Program-made: the position numbers and the translations under genes
Shown here: positions 44,643 to 52,874 of the stretch, in pieces
How positions within the stretch are numbered: the stretch's first letter is position 1
Layout of the letters: every line of letters begins with the position of its first letter
Notes under the pieces: model-generated
What the model saw: only the letters and a program-made list of their open reading frames with translations
Database searches by the model: none
Told to the model about the DNA's origin: nothing
Source of the DNA: Cytophagaceae bacterium
GTDB taxonomy: Bacteria; Bacteroidota; Bacteroidia; Cytophagales; Flexibacteraceae
DNA: 64,000 nucleotides
Assembly: GCA_947458545.1 (NCBI GenBank)
Contig: CANGYH010000001.1
Coordinates: 682,001-746,000 of the forward strand
Direction of reading: 5' to 3'

Positions 44643-44954
44643 ATGGAAGGCCCCGCCGAGAATACCAGCCAGAATGCCCAGGCACAACTGTTAGACCGCT
44701 TTCTGGCCCTCGCCCCTACCCTGAAGCCTATCCGCCCGGAGGCTGAGCCTGCCACGCCTGCTACCTCTACAGAGCCAGAAGCAGAGCTACCCGCCGACCC
44801 AGCCTTGGCAGAAAACTGGGCCAAAGCACTGCTGGCCCAAGGCAAACGCAAAGAGGCTGCCACACTTTTATTGAAGCTGGCTGCACAAATACCCGCCAAA
44901 AGTGCTTATTTTGCAGACCTTTTAGACGGCAAAGCCCCCACCCAAAACTGGTAA
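44643..44954 (+). CDS. Small unknown protein between lptE and secG
   Basis: 103 residues, no signal peptide. The first half is low-complexity (Pro, Ala, Thr, Glu). The second half has a single helical hairpin like one TPR unit: ALAENWAKALLAQGKRKEAA, then LLLKLAAQIPAKSAYFADLL. ATG at 44643 is chosen over an upstream start that would overlap lptE. Its place between lptE and secG suggests a role in the envelope operon, but no function can be assigned. Confidence 0.78.
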   Translation: MEGPAENTSQNAQAQLLDRFLALAPTLKPIRPEAEPATPATSTEPEAELPADPALAENWAKALLAQGKRKEAATLLLKLAAQIPAKSAYFADLLDGKAPTQNW

Positions 44955-44980
44955 CGGCCTATTGCCTCAAGCGTTTTTTT

Positions 44981-45358
44981 ATGACCATCGCCATCGTTAC
45001 CCTCATCGTTCTGGCATCGTTGCTGCTCATCTTGCTCGTTTTGGCACAAGATCCCAAGAGCGGTGGCTTTAATTCGGGCTTCTCGCCGGGGCAGTTCATG
45101 GGCGTGCAGAAAACCACTGACCTGCTCGAGAAGATCACCTGGGGCCTGGCCGCTGCCGTGTTCGTCTTCAGCATCAGCACCAACTTCATGGTAGATAAGG
45201 GCGACGGCACCCAAGGCATCAACTCCGTCAACATAGAGCGCGCCCGCCAGAGCGGCGGTGCGGCTCCGGCCACGCCTGCACCTGCGCAACAACCCGCTCA
45301 AGGGCAGCCTGCACCTGCTGGCCAACCGGCACCTGCCGGGCAGCCAGCTGCTCAGTAA
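44981..45358 (+). CDS. secG: Preprotein translocase subunit SecG
   Basis: 125 residues. Two membrane helices: ~2-22 (VTLIVLASLLLILLVLAQD) and ~58-75 (WGLAAAVFVFSIST). Between them comes the Bacteroidota SecG loop PKSGGFNSGFSPGQFMGVQK. The last ~40 residues are a Gln/Pro/Ala repeat tail (QPAPAGQPAPAGQ). SecG joins SecYE and aids SecA-driven export. It is last in the sigma-54 activator-lptE-unknown-secG operon, and a terminator follows. Confidence 0.95.
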   Translation: MTIAIVTLIVLASLLLILLVLAQDPKSGGFNSGFSPGQFMGVQKTTDLLEKITWGLAAAVFVFSISTNFMVDKGDGTQGINSVNIERARQSGGAAPATPAPAQQPAQGQPAPAGQPAPAGQPAAQ

Positions 45359-45383
45359 GCACAAGCCGCAGCCACTCGCACCG

Positions 45384-45420
45384 AAAGCCATCCTCTACCG
45401 GGGATGGCTTTCGTACTTTT
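45384..45420 (+). terminator. Intrinsic terminator after secG
   Basis: A perfect 10-bp stem, AAAGCCATCC (45384-45393) with GGATGGCTTT (45402-45411), has an 8-base loop and is followed by CGTACTTTT. Confidence 0.85.
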
Positions 45421-45441
45421 AGCCCCAACACCCTTGTGCCC

Positions 45442-47064
45442 ATGTTTTCCCTTCTAGCCTACCTGGTAGATGCCCGCCACGCAGAGCTGGTGCGCCCTGC
45501 CCGCATATACTTCGAGCATGGCCGCATCACCGCTATCGAACCTGCAGATGCCAAGCCGCAGGTGTACCTCGTGCCCGGCTTGGTAGATGCGCACGTTCAC
45601 ATTGAAAGCTCTATGCTGCCCCCGGCCGAGTTTGGGCGCTGGGCCGCTGCCCAGGGCACCCTAGCCACCGTGAGCGACCCGCACGAGATTGCCAACGTTC
45701 TTGGGCTAGAGGGCGTACGGTATATGCTGGATCAGGCCGCACACTCGCCCATCTACCACCACCTGGGCGCCCCAAGCTGCGTGCCCGCCACCGATGCCGA
45801 AACTGCCGGTGCCCTTTTGACGGTAGCCGACACACAGACCATGCTCGCAGACTGGGGCATGCCCTACCTGTCTGAAATGATGAACTGGCCCGGCGTGCTT
45901 TACAAAGACGAGACCGTCATGGCCAAAATCGCCTTGGCTCAGGCGCTGGGCAAACCCATCGATGGCCATGCCCCCGGCCTGCGAGGCGCACAGGCAGCCA
46001 TTTACGCCCAGGCAGGCATCAGCACCGACCACGAGTGCGTAGCCGCCGACGAGGCACGCGAGAAGCTGGCCGCCGGCATGAAAATCCTCATTCGCCAGGG
46101 CTCTGCGGCCCGCAATCTGGAGGCCCTGCATCCCTTGGTGGCAGAGGCCCCAGGCCGCATCATGCTATGCACCGACGACTGCCACCCCGATACGCTCCTG
46201 CATGGGCACATCAACCGGCTGGTAGAGCAGCTACTGGCCCTCGGGCACGACCTGGCCGATATTTTGGAAGCCTCCCACTACGCTCCCAAGGCCCACTACG
46301 GCCTGCCCCTCGGCAGCCTGCAGGTAGGAGACACAGCCGACTTTGTGGTGCTGCCTTCTCTGCAAGACTGGTCTCCGCTGGCCGTATACCGCCAAGGCGT
46401 GCTGATTGCCGAGCAGGGCAAGCCTCTGGAAGCCTACCGGCAAGCCCCGGCCCCAAATCGCTTTGCGGCCATACCCTTGCATGCTGCCGACTTTATACTG
46501 CCCACCTACCAAGACGCCAGCCGCTACCCCGTCATCGTGGCAGAAGACGGGCAGCTCATCACCCAGGTGGCTTACCAGGACACACTATTGGGGCCACCGG
46601 CGCCTGATCTTGATACGGATACGCTATTGCTGGCCGTCGTGAACCGCTACCACGCCGGGGCCAAGCCCGCCACGGCCCTCATCCGAGGCTTCGGGCTTAA
46701 AGAAGGAGCTGCGGCCAGCTCCGTCGCGCACGACAGCCACAACATCGTTGCTGTGGGCACCTCGGCTTCGGCCGTGGCGGCGGCCGTCAATGCCGTGATC
46801 GGCACCCAGGGCGGGCTGGCTTTGGTGGATGGGCAAGGGCAGGCCACTACCCTACCCTTGCCCATCGCAGGCCTGATGTCAGACCAGCCTGGCCCAGAGG
46901 TATCGGCCCGTTACCAGGCGCTGGAGGCACAGGCCCGGGCGCAAGGTGCCAGCCCCAAGGCTACCTTCATGCTGCTAAGTTTTATGGCGCTGCTGGTCAT
47001 CCCCAAGCTCAAACTGTCTGACATGGGCCTTTTCGACGGCGAGCAGTTTACCTTCTATGCATAG
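45442..47064 (+). CDS. ade: Adenine deaminase
   Basis: 540 residues; amidohydrolase-superfamily enzyme converting adenine to hypoxanthine in purine salvage. Seen: the metal motif DAHVHIESSM, VSDPHEIANV, DGHAPGL, CTDDCHPDTLL, and the C-terminal family segment SVAHDSHNIVAVG. ATG at 45442 is used; a GTG two codons upstream is less likely. TACTTTTA at 45414-45421 (one mismatch to the -7 element) lies 20 bases upstream. Confidence 0.95.
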   Translation: MFSLLAYLVDARHAELVRPARIYFEHGRITAIEPADAKPQVYLVPGLVDAHVHIESSMLPPAEFGRWAAAQGTLATVSDPHEIANVLGLEGVRYMLDQAAHSPIYHHLGAPSCVPATDAETAGALLTVADTQTMLADWGMPYLSEMMNWPGVLYKDETVMAKIALAQALGKPIDGHAPGLRGAQAAIYAQAGISTDHECVAADEAREKLAAGMKILIRQGSAARNLEALHPLVAEAPGRIMLCTDDCHPDTLLHGHINRLVEQLLALGHDLADILEASHYAPKAHYGLPLGSLQVGDTADFVVLPSLQDWSPLAVYRQGVLIAEQGKPLEAYRQAPAPNRFAAIPLHAADFILPTYQDASRYPVIVAEDGQLITQVAYQDTLLGPPAPDLDTDTLLLAVVNRYHAGAKPATALIRGFGLKEGAAASSVAHDSHNIVAVGTSASAVAAAVNAVIGTQGGLALVDGQGQATTLPLPIAGLMSDQPGPEVSARYQALEAQARAQGASPKATFMLLSFMALLVIPKLKLSDMGLFDGEQFTFYA

Positions 47065-47106
47065 CCAAACGCCAGCCATAAACTGGCAACCAAAGGCCAC
47101 AAGGCT

Positions 47107-47114
47107 TAGTTTTG
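47107..47114 (+). promoter_or_regulatory. Promoter -7 element (TAGTTTTG) before the DUF1573 gene
   Basis: Exact TAnnTTTG match ending 8 bases before ATG 47123. It lies within a longer possible reading frame from 47057, and supports the downstream start. Confidence 0.6.
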
Positions 47115-47122
47115 CCCTTCAG

Positions 47123-47581
47123 ATGGCACGCTTACTGCTTTGCATACTGGGCCTGGGGCTGCTGGCCGCCTGCAACCCACCCAAAGACGAAAAGGCTCTC
47201 TCGGCCACAGAGCTAATCGAGGCCCCTACGGAAGACGGGCAGGTGCCCGTATTGAGCCTGCAAGACTCTGTGTACGACTTTGGCGAGGTTACCGCGGGCA
47301 CCATCGTTAAACACAAATTTTCCTTTGTCAACACGGGCAAGCGAGACCTGCTCATTACCAACGCACAGGCCAGCTGTGGCTGCACGGTACCCACCTACCC
47401 CAAAGAGCCTATACCGCCTGGCGGTAAAGGCAACATAGAAGTAGAGTTTAACTCTACCAGCCGGGTAGGCAATCAAAACAAAACCGTCACCGTGTTTGCC
47501 AACACCCAACCGCCCACAACCGAGCTACAAATCGTAGGCAAGGTGCGGGCCAACGGCGACGAAGGCCCCGTAGCCGAGTAA
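47123..47581 (+). CDS. DUF1573 lipoprotein
   Basis: 152 residues from ATG 47123. The signal peptide has lipobox LAAC (Cys17). The DUF1573 domain (~45-140) contains YDFGEVTAGTIVKHKFSF and the hallmark ASCGCTVP, followed by an Ig-like strand series. Such proteins are abundant in Bacteroidota envelopes; function is unknown. A longer start at 47057 would overlap ade by 8 bases and bury the signal peptide, so the shorter form is preferred. murF follows after 34 bases. Confidence 0.88.
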   Translation: MARLLLCILGLGLLAACNPPKDEKALSATELIEAPTEDGQVPVLSLQDSVYDFGEVTAGTIVKHKFSFVNTGKRDLLITNAQASCGCTVPTYPKEPIPPGGKGNIEVEFNSTSRVGNQNKTVTVFANTQPPTTELQIVGKVRANGDEGPVAE

Positions 47582-47615
47582 GCGCGCCCTCCTACCCATT
47601 ACTGAAAACGTCATT

Positions 47616-48902
47616 GTGGAAACACAAGAATTATACAACGAATACCTGGCCTCGGCCGGCGTAACGACGGACTCTCGAGCCGACCTGACCGATAAAATCT
47701 TCTTTGCCCTCCGCGGAGAGCGGTTCGACGGCAACACCTTTGCCCTAGAGGCCTTGCAAAAAGGTGCCCGCCTGGCCGTAGTAGATAACCAAGACCTACC
47801 TGAGGCTGAGGGGCTGTATTTTGTAGAAGATGCCCTGCAGGCTCTGCAAGAGCTGGCCTTTCACCACCGCAGGCAACTATCCATACCCGTAATTGCCATC
47901 TGCGGCAGCAATGGCAAAACCACCACCAAAGAGCTTACGGGCCGGGTGCTGGCCCAACGCTACAAAACCTTTGTAACGCCAGGCAACCTCAACAACCACA
48001 TCGGGGTGCCGCTGTCTATCCTGCAGATCACGCCCGAGCATGAGATGGCCGTCATCGAGATCGGGGCCAACCACATCGGCGAGACGGCCGAGCTCTGCCG
48101 CCTGGCCGACCCGGACTTTGGCCTTATCACCAACATCGGCAAAGACCATCTGGAAGGCTTCGGCTCGCTGGAGGGGGTAGCCCAGGCCAATGGAGAACTC
48201 TTTGTCCATTTGGCAGCCAACAAAGGGCTGGCCTTCGTAAACACACACCAACCTCATGTGGTGGAGCTGGCCAAAAGCCTCACCCGCCGCGTAACCTACC
48301 CCAGCAACGGCGACTTTCTGCACACCGAAGGCCATTTAAGCGGGGCCTACTTGTCGGTGACGGCGGGGGGCTATACTGCGCAGACCCAACTGCCCGGACT
48401 CTATAACCTAGAGAACGTGGCCGCCGCCCTATGCATCGGGCGCTACTTCGACGTAGCCCTGCCCGCTGCTTTGGAGGCTGTGGCCGACTATAAGCCCACC
48501 AATAACCGCAGCCAGTGGGCAGAGACGGGCCGCAACAGCATCCTTGTAGATTGCTACAACGCTAACCCCAGCTCTATGCTGGCGGCGCTAGAAAACTTCA
48601 AGGCCATACCCGCCGCAGGCAAGCCCAAGGTGGCCATCCTGGCAGATATGGCCGAACTGGGTGCCGATGCCCAACACGAGCACGAAGAGCTGGGCAAATA
48701 CCTGGCCCAGGCCGGTCTAGACCAGGTATGGCTGGCTGGGCAGGATATGGCCCATGCCAAGGCCCATTGCCCCCAGGCCCAATACTGCCCCACCGTAGAG
48801 GCCCTGGTGCAGGCACTGACAGAGGCTCAACCCTCAGGCAACCTGTTTTTGCTCAAAGCCAGCCGCTCTGCCCGGCTAGAGCGTCTTCTCCCGCTGTTGT
48901 AA
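47616..48902 (+). CDS. murF: UDP-MurNAc-tripeptide:D-Ala-D-Ala ligase
   Basis: 428 residues. ATP-dependent ligase adding D-Ala-D-Ala to the peptidoglycan precursor in the cytoplasm. Seen: TTDSR near the start, the ATP loop ICGSNGKTTTKEL, NLNNHIGVPL, IGANHIGETAELCRL, and LVDCYNANPSSM. The start is GTG at 47616. It lies apart from other mur genes and converges on a lipoprotein gene 3 bases away. Confidence 0.95.
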   Translation: METQELYNEYLASAGVTTDSRADLTDKIFFALRGERFDGNTFALEALQKGARLAVVDNQDLPEAEGLYFVEDALQALQELAFHHRRQLSIPVIAICGSNGKTTTKELTGRVLAQRYKTFVTPGNLNNHIGVPLSILQITPEHEMAVIEIGANHIGETAELCRLADPDFGLITNIGKDHLEGFGSLEGVAQANGELFVHLAANKGLAFVNTHQPHVVELAKSLTRRVTYPSNGDFLHTEGHLSGAYLSVTAGGYTAQTQLPGLYNLENVAAALCIGRYFDVALPAALEAVADYKPTNNRSQWAETGRNSILVDCYNANPSSMLAALENFKAIPAAGKPKVAILADMAELGADAQHEHEELGKYLAQAGLDQVWLAGQDMAHAKAHCPQAQYCPTVEALVQALTEAQPSGNLFLLKASRSARLERLLPLL

Positions 48903-48905
48903 GCC

Positions 48906-49895
48906 TTAGTTGGGCAGGTTTTGAAGCCGGGTCAGCAGGTCAGCCTGCGATAGGCTGTCTGGGTACATCTCTACGGCGGCTTCGTCTCTGGCGGTGGTGC
49001 GCACTCGGCCCATGTACCACTGTGTACCGATGCGGCTGATGGCCACCAGCACCACGGGGGCATATTTATTGTAAGGGTAGTTGGCTACAAACTCTACCCG
49101 GTTGGTCTCAGGGTCTAGCATAAAAACCTCTGGACTAATGTCAGAGAGTGCATATACCTGCGTGTTGGAGGGATTGAAGCGCCTGGGCAAACTTACCCGC
49201 ACAAAAGCAATTTCATTGGTAGCCGCAACCGGGCGGGCACAACCAAACACCGGAAATCTATTGCTGAAGGTGCGGAAGGTGAGCCACCCCGTTGCGCCGC
49301 CTAGGCTCACAGTATCAGTTGGCAAATGATACCCTGCCCGCACCCGCCAAGCCGTATCGCTGGGTGTGAGAGGGCCCCATAGGTTGCGGCCTTGGCTGTT
49401 GGTGTAACCCACGTAGGTGCCCAGGCCTGCCGGGCTGGCCCCAGAAGCCCACGGCAATGCCACACGGCATTCTTCTGCCACAAGGGGCCGCCCGTTGGCC
49501 CGCAAGCTCATTTCGACACCTCCTTGCACGCTTAAGACCAACGCTTGCCCCAGCGTAGGCTTGGCCGCCAGTATGTAATCGGCAATCGTGGTCAGCTTGT
49601 GGTACCGTACCGAAATGCTTTCTGTGGCCCGCAGCGGCGCGCCCGTGGCAGAGTCCTTAACCCCGTAGAGCACCATGCGGGGCCCCGTATGCAGCCCAAA
49701 AGCCTGGCCCTGAACAACGGATACTTCCGCAGGCGCTGGTCTTAGCTGGCGTATAGCTGCCGCAATGGGCGTAGCCGTAGGATTGGTCACCAGCCATTCT
49801 TGGGTGACTATGGAGTAGTCTTCACCCTTCTTGCACCCGGCCCAACCCAGGGCCAAAAAAACGAGACAATGAATAAACCGAAACCTAATCATCAT
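48906..49895 (-). CDS. Unrecognised lipoprotein
   Basis: 329 residues. The signal peptide has lipobox GWAGC (Cys21). The mature part is beta-rich with several Gly/Ser turns and repeated aromatic residues (QWYMGRVR; FVANYPYNKYAPVVLVAI). It suggests two or three beta-sandwich domains, but I cannot name a family. Two adjacent ATGs (49895, 49892) are equally possible. It converges on murF and lies 46 bases downstream of the thioesterase gene on the same strand, so it could be last in that transcript. Confidence 0.75.
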   Translation of the reverse strand: MMIRFRFIHCLVFLALGWAGCKKGEDYSIVTQEWLVTNPTATPIAAAIRQLRPAPAEVSVVQGQAFGLHTGPRMVLYGVKDSATGAPLRATESISVRYHKLTTIADYILAAKPTLGQALVLSVQGGVEMSLRANGRPLVAEECRVALPWASGASPAGLGTYVGYTNSQGRNLWGPLTPSDTAWRVRAGYHLPTDTVSLGGATGWLTFRTFSNRFPVFGCARPVAATNEIAFVRVSLPRRFNPSNTQVYALSDISPEVFMLDPETNRVEFVANYPYNKYAPVVLVAISRIGTQWYMGRVRTTARDEAAVEMYPDSLSQADLLTRLQNLPN

Positions 49896-49941
49896 AGCAA
49901 AGGCCTAAAAGTCTGCAAGCAATTTACACAGCCTTGGCACA

Positions 49942-50301
49942 CTACGGCTTTGGCACAATAACTTTTTGCGTGGTGGTGCCTTCTGCAATCAGCTTGCCCG
50001 CCCAGTGGGCGGTTGCTTTTACCACCAGCCAGCCCTTCTCGAACGTCTGCGGTAATGCCTCAATGTCCAGCGTAGCCCCCAATGGGGCAGAGGCTTTGTG
50101 GATGACCTCCACCTGCGTACCGATGGCTTCCGTGCCGGCGGGCCTAGCCGCCAAATAAACCCTTCGGCCTGCCCATTCAAACTCCCGCGCCAAGGCATAG
50201 GTGCTGCAAACGTCGTGAACGACCTGCCCGTCGAAGACGGGGCGGTCGGCCTCTGTTACCTGAAACTGGTGCTGGGCAGCGGCAAACGGTAGCTCGCTCA
50301 T
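49942..50301 (-). CDS. FlK-like hotdog thioesterase
   Basis: 119 residues, a single hotdog fold. The stretch GTQVEVIHKASAPLGATLDI carries the H-x-A-x-x-P-x-G pattern of the fluoroacetyl-CoA thioesterase-like (FlK) family, and AEGTTTQKVIV resembles its end. Similar small proteins are common and their acyl-CoA substrates are mostly unknown. The ATG overlaps the nuoD stop (ATGA, 50298-50301), so the two proteins are made from one transcript. Confidence 0.75.
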   Translation of the reverse strand: MSELPFAAAQHQFQVTEADRPVFDGQVVHDVCSTYALAREFEWAGRRVYLAARPAGTEAIGTQVEVIHKASAPLGATLDIEALPQTFEKGWLVVKATAHWAGKLIAEGTTTQKVIVPKP

Positions 50302-51497
50302 CGGTCCACCTCCCCCATTACGATGTCAATCGAGCCGATGACGGCCACCACGTCTGCCAGCAGATGCCCCCGGCAGAGCTCCGGCAAGATGGCCAGGTTC
50401 ACAAAGCAGCCGCTGCGGGCATGGCAACGCAGGGGTACGTCGCTGCGCCCGTCCGTTGCAATAAAGAAGCCCAGATCTCCCCGTGGCGTCTCGGCCGAGA
50501 AGTAGGCCTGCTGGGCCTCGGGACGGATCTTCTTGGGCACCATAGCCTGCGGATCGTAGGCCGGGGTACGGGCGTGGGCACCGGTGAGCTTGTCGAGGCA
50601 CTGGCGAACGATGCGGACGGACTCGTAGCACTCCATCATACGCACCCAGGCGCGGTCCCAGCAGTCGCCTTGCACGCCCTGCTGGCCCTGGCCTACGGGC
50701 ACGTCAAACTCCAGCTCGGGATAGACGGAGTACCCCTGGGTGCGGCGGCTGTCTATGGCAAACCCGCTGCCGCGCAGCATGGGCCCGCTTGCCGCCCAGA
50801 CCAGGGCGCGGTCTGGAGCCAGCACCCCAACGCCTGCCGTACGGCTTATGAAGATCTTGTTCTCCACCAGCACCTTCCGGGCTTCATCCAACCTGGGCGG
50901 TAGGTACCGGATAAAGTCTGCACACACACGCTCAAAGCCCTGCGGCAGGTCATAAAAAAGCCCGCCGATCCAGATGTAGTTGTAGAGCATCCGCGCCCCG
51001 CAGACCCACTCCAGCATCCGCTGGATATGCTCGCGGTCTCGCATCAGCCACAAGAAGGGGGTAAAGGCCCCTATGTCCAGCCCATAGGTACCCAGGGCCA
51101 GAAAGTGGCTGGCCAGCCGGTTCAGCTCGCACACCAGTACGCGGATGTACTCGGTGCGCGGGTCTAGCTTGCCCTCCAGGCCCAGCATGCGCTCCACGGC
51201 CATGGCATAGACGTGCTCGCTGTTCATGGCGGCCAGGTAGTCGAGCCTGTCCACAAACGGGATGATCTGGTTAAAGGGCAGATGCTCGGCATGGCGGCTG
51301 AAGCACCGATGCAGATAGCCGATGTGGGGCACCACATCTACCACCACCTCGCCTTCCGTAAGTACCTCTAGCCGGAGCACGCCGTGGGTGCTGGGGTGCT
51401 GCGGCCCCATGTTGAGCAAGAACTGCCCGGGCGCCAGAGCCTTGCCCTCGTAGTACGATGGCTCGGATTGCAGCAGGTTCTGGGCAAGGTCTTGCAT
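50298..51497 (-). CDS. nuoD: NADH-quinone oxidoreductase subunit D
   Basis: 399 residues; the 49-kDa quinone-module subunit of complex I. Seen: LLNMGPQHPSTHGVLRL, PHIGYLHRCFSRHAEHL, DRLDYLAAMNSEHVYAMAVE, and PRGDLGFFIATDGRSDVPLR. Unusually, it stands without nuoC or nuoE neighbours: upstream is a phosphatase and downstream a thioesterase. The sequence looks intact. Other complex I genes must be elsewhere, or this is a second copy. Confidence 0.95.
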   Translation of the reverse strand: MQDLAQNLLQSEPSYYEGKALAPGQFLLNMGPQHPSTHGVLRLEVLTEGEVVVDVVPHIGYLHRCFSRHAEHLPFNQIIPFVDRLDYLAAMNSEHVYAMAVERMLGLEGKLDPRTEYIRVLVCELNRLASHFLALGTYGLDIGAFTPFLWLMRDREHIQRMLEWVCGARMLYNYIWIGGLFYDLPQGFERVCADFIRYLPPRLDEARKVLVENKIFISRTAGVGVLAPDRALVWAASGPMLRGSGFAIDSRRTQGYSVYPELEFDVPVGQGQQGVQGDCWDRAWVRMMECYESVRIVRQCLDKLTGAHARTPAYDPQAMVPKKIRPEAQQAYFSAETPRGDLGFFIATDGRSDVPLRCHARSGCFVNLAILPELCRGHLLADVVAVIGSIDIVMGEVDR

Positions 51498-51520
51498 GGC
51501 AGCAGAGGGGCGGCAGGGCC

Positions 51521-52270
51521 TTAGCGGGCAGGCTGAGCCAGTTGTTGGATGCGGGCAGCGGCCGCGTCAGGCTTCAGTTGCCAGCCGCCATACATCGGGT
51601 TCGGAAACATGATAAACTTACGCCCCCATTCTTGCTTCGTCTGTGCTACCAAGGCCAACCGCTGACCTTCATTGGCATCCGAGGGCACTTCTACAAAATC
51701 GGCAAGATTGTCGCCCAGCAGCATTACGATCTCATACCCCTTCCCCCGGATGAGGGTGCGGCGTGGCTCTTTGTTGCTGGTGTTCGTTTTGAGCAGCAGG
51801 TGGGCGGAGTCTGCCTGCGGAAAGCCCAGCGCCTGCAGGTTGCGCAACGTAGCCCCGGCATACACCGCAGACCGGTTGCTCATGTAGTAGATGTGGTAGC
51901 CGAGCATGTCTGCCGTGCTAAAAAAAACAACCGCCCCAGGCAGCGCCGTCGCCGTCCCTTTCTTCTCCCAGGCATCCCAGCGCTCTTGGGCGTAGGCTTT
52001 GCCTTCGGCAATATCGAGCGCGGTGCTTGCTGCGTTGTTGATGACGGTCTCGTCCAGATCCGTAACGATGGCCTTGGTGCCGTCTGACTGGCCCATAGCC
52101 AGCAACCGGGCCTCGGCCAGCGCGTAGCCTTGGGTATAGCAGGCCCATGCCTCGGCAGACGTGGCGTACCATAAAGTGGCAAGCGTTCGGTTATCGCTCA
52201 AAGGCCTATCGGCGGTAAACGAGGCCAAGCACAGCCAAAAGCCTGCCCCCAGTGCCAGATTGCGCAACAT
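51521..52270 (-). CDS. HAD acid phosphatase, lipoprotein e(P4) family
   Basis: 249 residues. DDDD-type HAD phosphatase with VTDLDETVINNA (nucleophile and acid Asp), YYMSNRS, and LLGDNLADF. Relatives act as 5'-nucleotidases or NAD(P) phosphatases that liberate nucleosides in the periplasm. The N-terminus is a Sec signal (LALGAGFWLCLASFTA) without a proper lipobox, so it is probably soluble periplasmic rather than a lipoprotein. TAGCTTTG lies 5 bases before the ATG. It begins the likely transcript phosphatase-nuoD-thioesterase. Confidence 0.92.
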   Translation of the reverse strand: MLRNLALGAGFWLCLASFTADRPLSDNRTLATLWYATSAEAWACYTQGYALAEARLLAMGQSDGTKAIVTDLDETVINNAASTALDIAEGKAYAQERWDAWEKKGTATALPGAVVFFSTADMLGYHIYYMSNRSAVYAGATLRNLQALGFPQADSAHLLLKTNTSNKEPRRTLIRGKGYEIVMLLGDNLADFVEVPSDANEGQRLALVAQTKQEWGRKFIMFPNPMYGGWQLKPDAAAARIQQLAQPAR

Positions 52271-52275
52271 AGAGG

Positions 52276-52283
52276 CAAAGCTA
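52276..52283 (-). promoter_or_regulatory. Promoter -7 element (TAGCTTTG) for the phosphatase-nuoD transcript
   Basis: Exact TAnnTTTG match on the minus strand, 5 bases before ATG 52270; a leaderless or very short leader is implied. Confidence 0.55.
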
Positions 52284-52349
52284 GGGTATGCTGCACCATA
52301 GCCTCCTTAAGCAGGCCCAGCAAGGCTGCCAACGCATCAGACTGCAAAC

Positions 52350-52361
52350 TGATAAATATCA
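52350..52361. promoter_or_regulatory. Crp/Fnr-type operator in the phosphatase/cNMP-protein region
   Basis: TGATAAATATCA has perfect TGAT/ATCA half sites. It is 52.5 bases before the rightward -7-like element CAGTTTTG (52408-52415), about -64, a class I position. It is 72.5 bases from the leftward -7 element. It could serve either gene, more likely the rightward one. Confidence 0.5.
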
Positions 52362-52423
52362 TTTTGCCTTGCGTGCGAACTCATAGCCTAGCCCCCTGCC
52401 TAAGCGCCAGTTTTGTACCATCT

Positions 52424-52813
52424 ATGATTCCGAAAACAGCCACCACGGCCCGGGGTACACCCACCCCCCAACTGCGGGACCTCGTGGCTGCCGAGGGTAC
52501 ACAGCTCTACCTAAAGAAGGGCGCCTTCCTCTTCGAGAAAGGCATGGCACCCAGCCTTTATCTGGTGCAGCGGGGAAACCTCCTGCTTGCGGGGCCTACC
52601 GTCAACCAGATACAGTTTTTGCCCAAGAGCCGCGTACTGGGCTTGCCCGAGTGCATGGCTCAACTGCCGTGGGCTTATGCAGGCTTTGCGGCTACGCCGT
52701 TGGTGGTACACCGCCTTGCGGCCAAAGATTTACAAGCCATCCTGGCCAAGCGGCCAGAGCTACGCAGACATTGCCTGGCCGGGCTCTTGACCCGTGCCCC
52801 AGGCTTCGAGTAG
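52424..52813 (+). CDS. Small cyclic-nucleotide-domain-like protein without HTH
   Basis: 129 residues. The middle (LYLKKGAFLFEKGMAPSLYLVQRGNLLLAG) has the beta-roll spacing of Crp/Fnr effector domains: a strand, the K-G turn, then YLVQRGNLLL. A second half follows (FLPKSRVLGLPE), then a short helix. No DNA-binding HTH follows, and the phosphate-binding cassette is not convincing. It could be a truncated Crp relative or a partner of one. An Fnr-type palindrome lies upstream, and the cbb3 operon converges on it from the right. Start ATG 52424; CAGTTTTG ends 8 bases before. Confidence 0.65.
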   Translation: MIPKTATTARGTPTPQLRDLVAAEGTQLYLKKGAFLFEKGMAPSLYLVQRGNLLLAGPTVNQIQFLPKSRVLGLPECMAQLPWAYAGFAATPLVVHRLAAKDLQAILAKRPELRRHCLAGLLTRAPGFE

Positions 52814-52850
52814 GTATTTGATTTTGAAGATGATGAGGATTTTTGTACTG

Positions 52851-52874
52851 GAGGCCTGCGCTTATGCAGGCCTC
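52851..52874. other. Hairpin spanning the ccoS stop codon
   Basis: GAGGCCTGC (52851-52859) and GCAGGCCTC (52866-52874) form a perfect 9-bp stem with a 6-base loop. It closes the cbb3 operon and overlaps the last ccoS codons. No T-run follows on either strand, so termination strength is uncertain. Confidence 0.5.

Noticed and set aside
51913-51930. Run of eight A/T in the acid phosphatase as a second slippage site
   Set aside because: Encodes plain Phe-Phe in a conserved strand; no flanking repeat and no sensible product from frame change.
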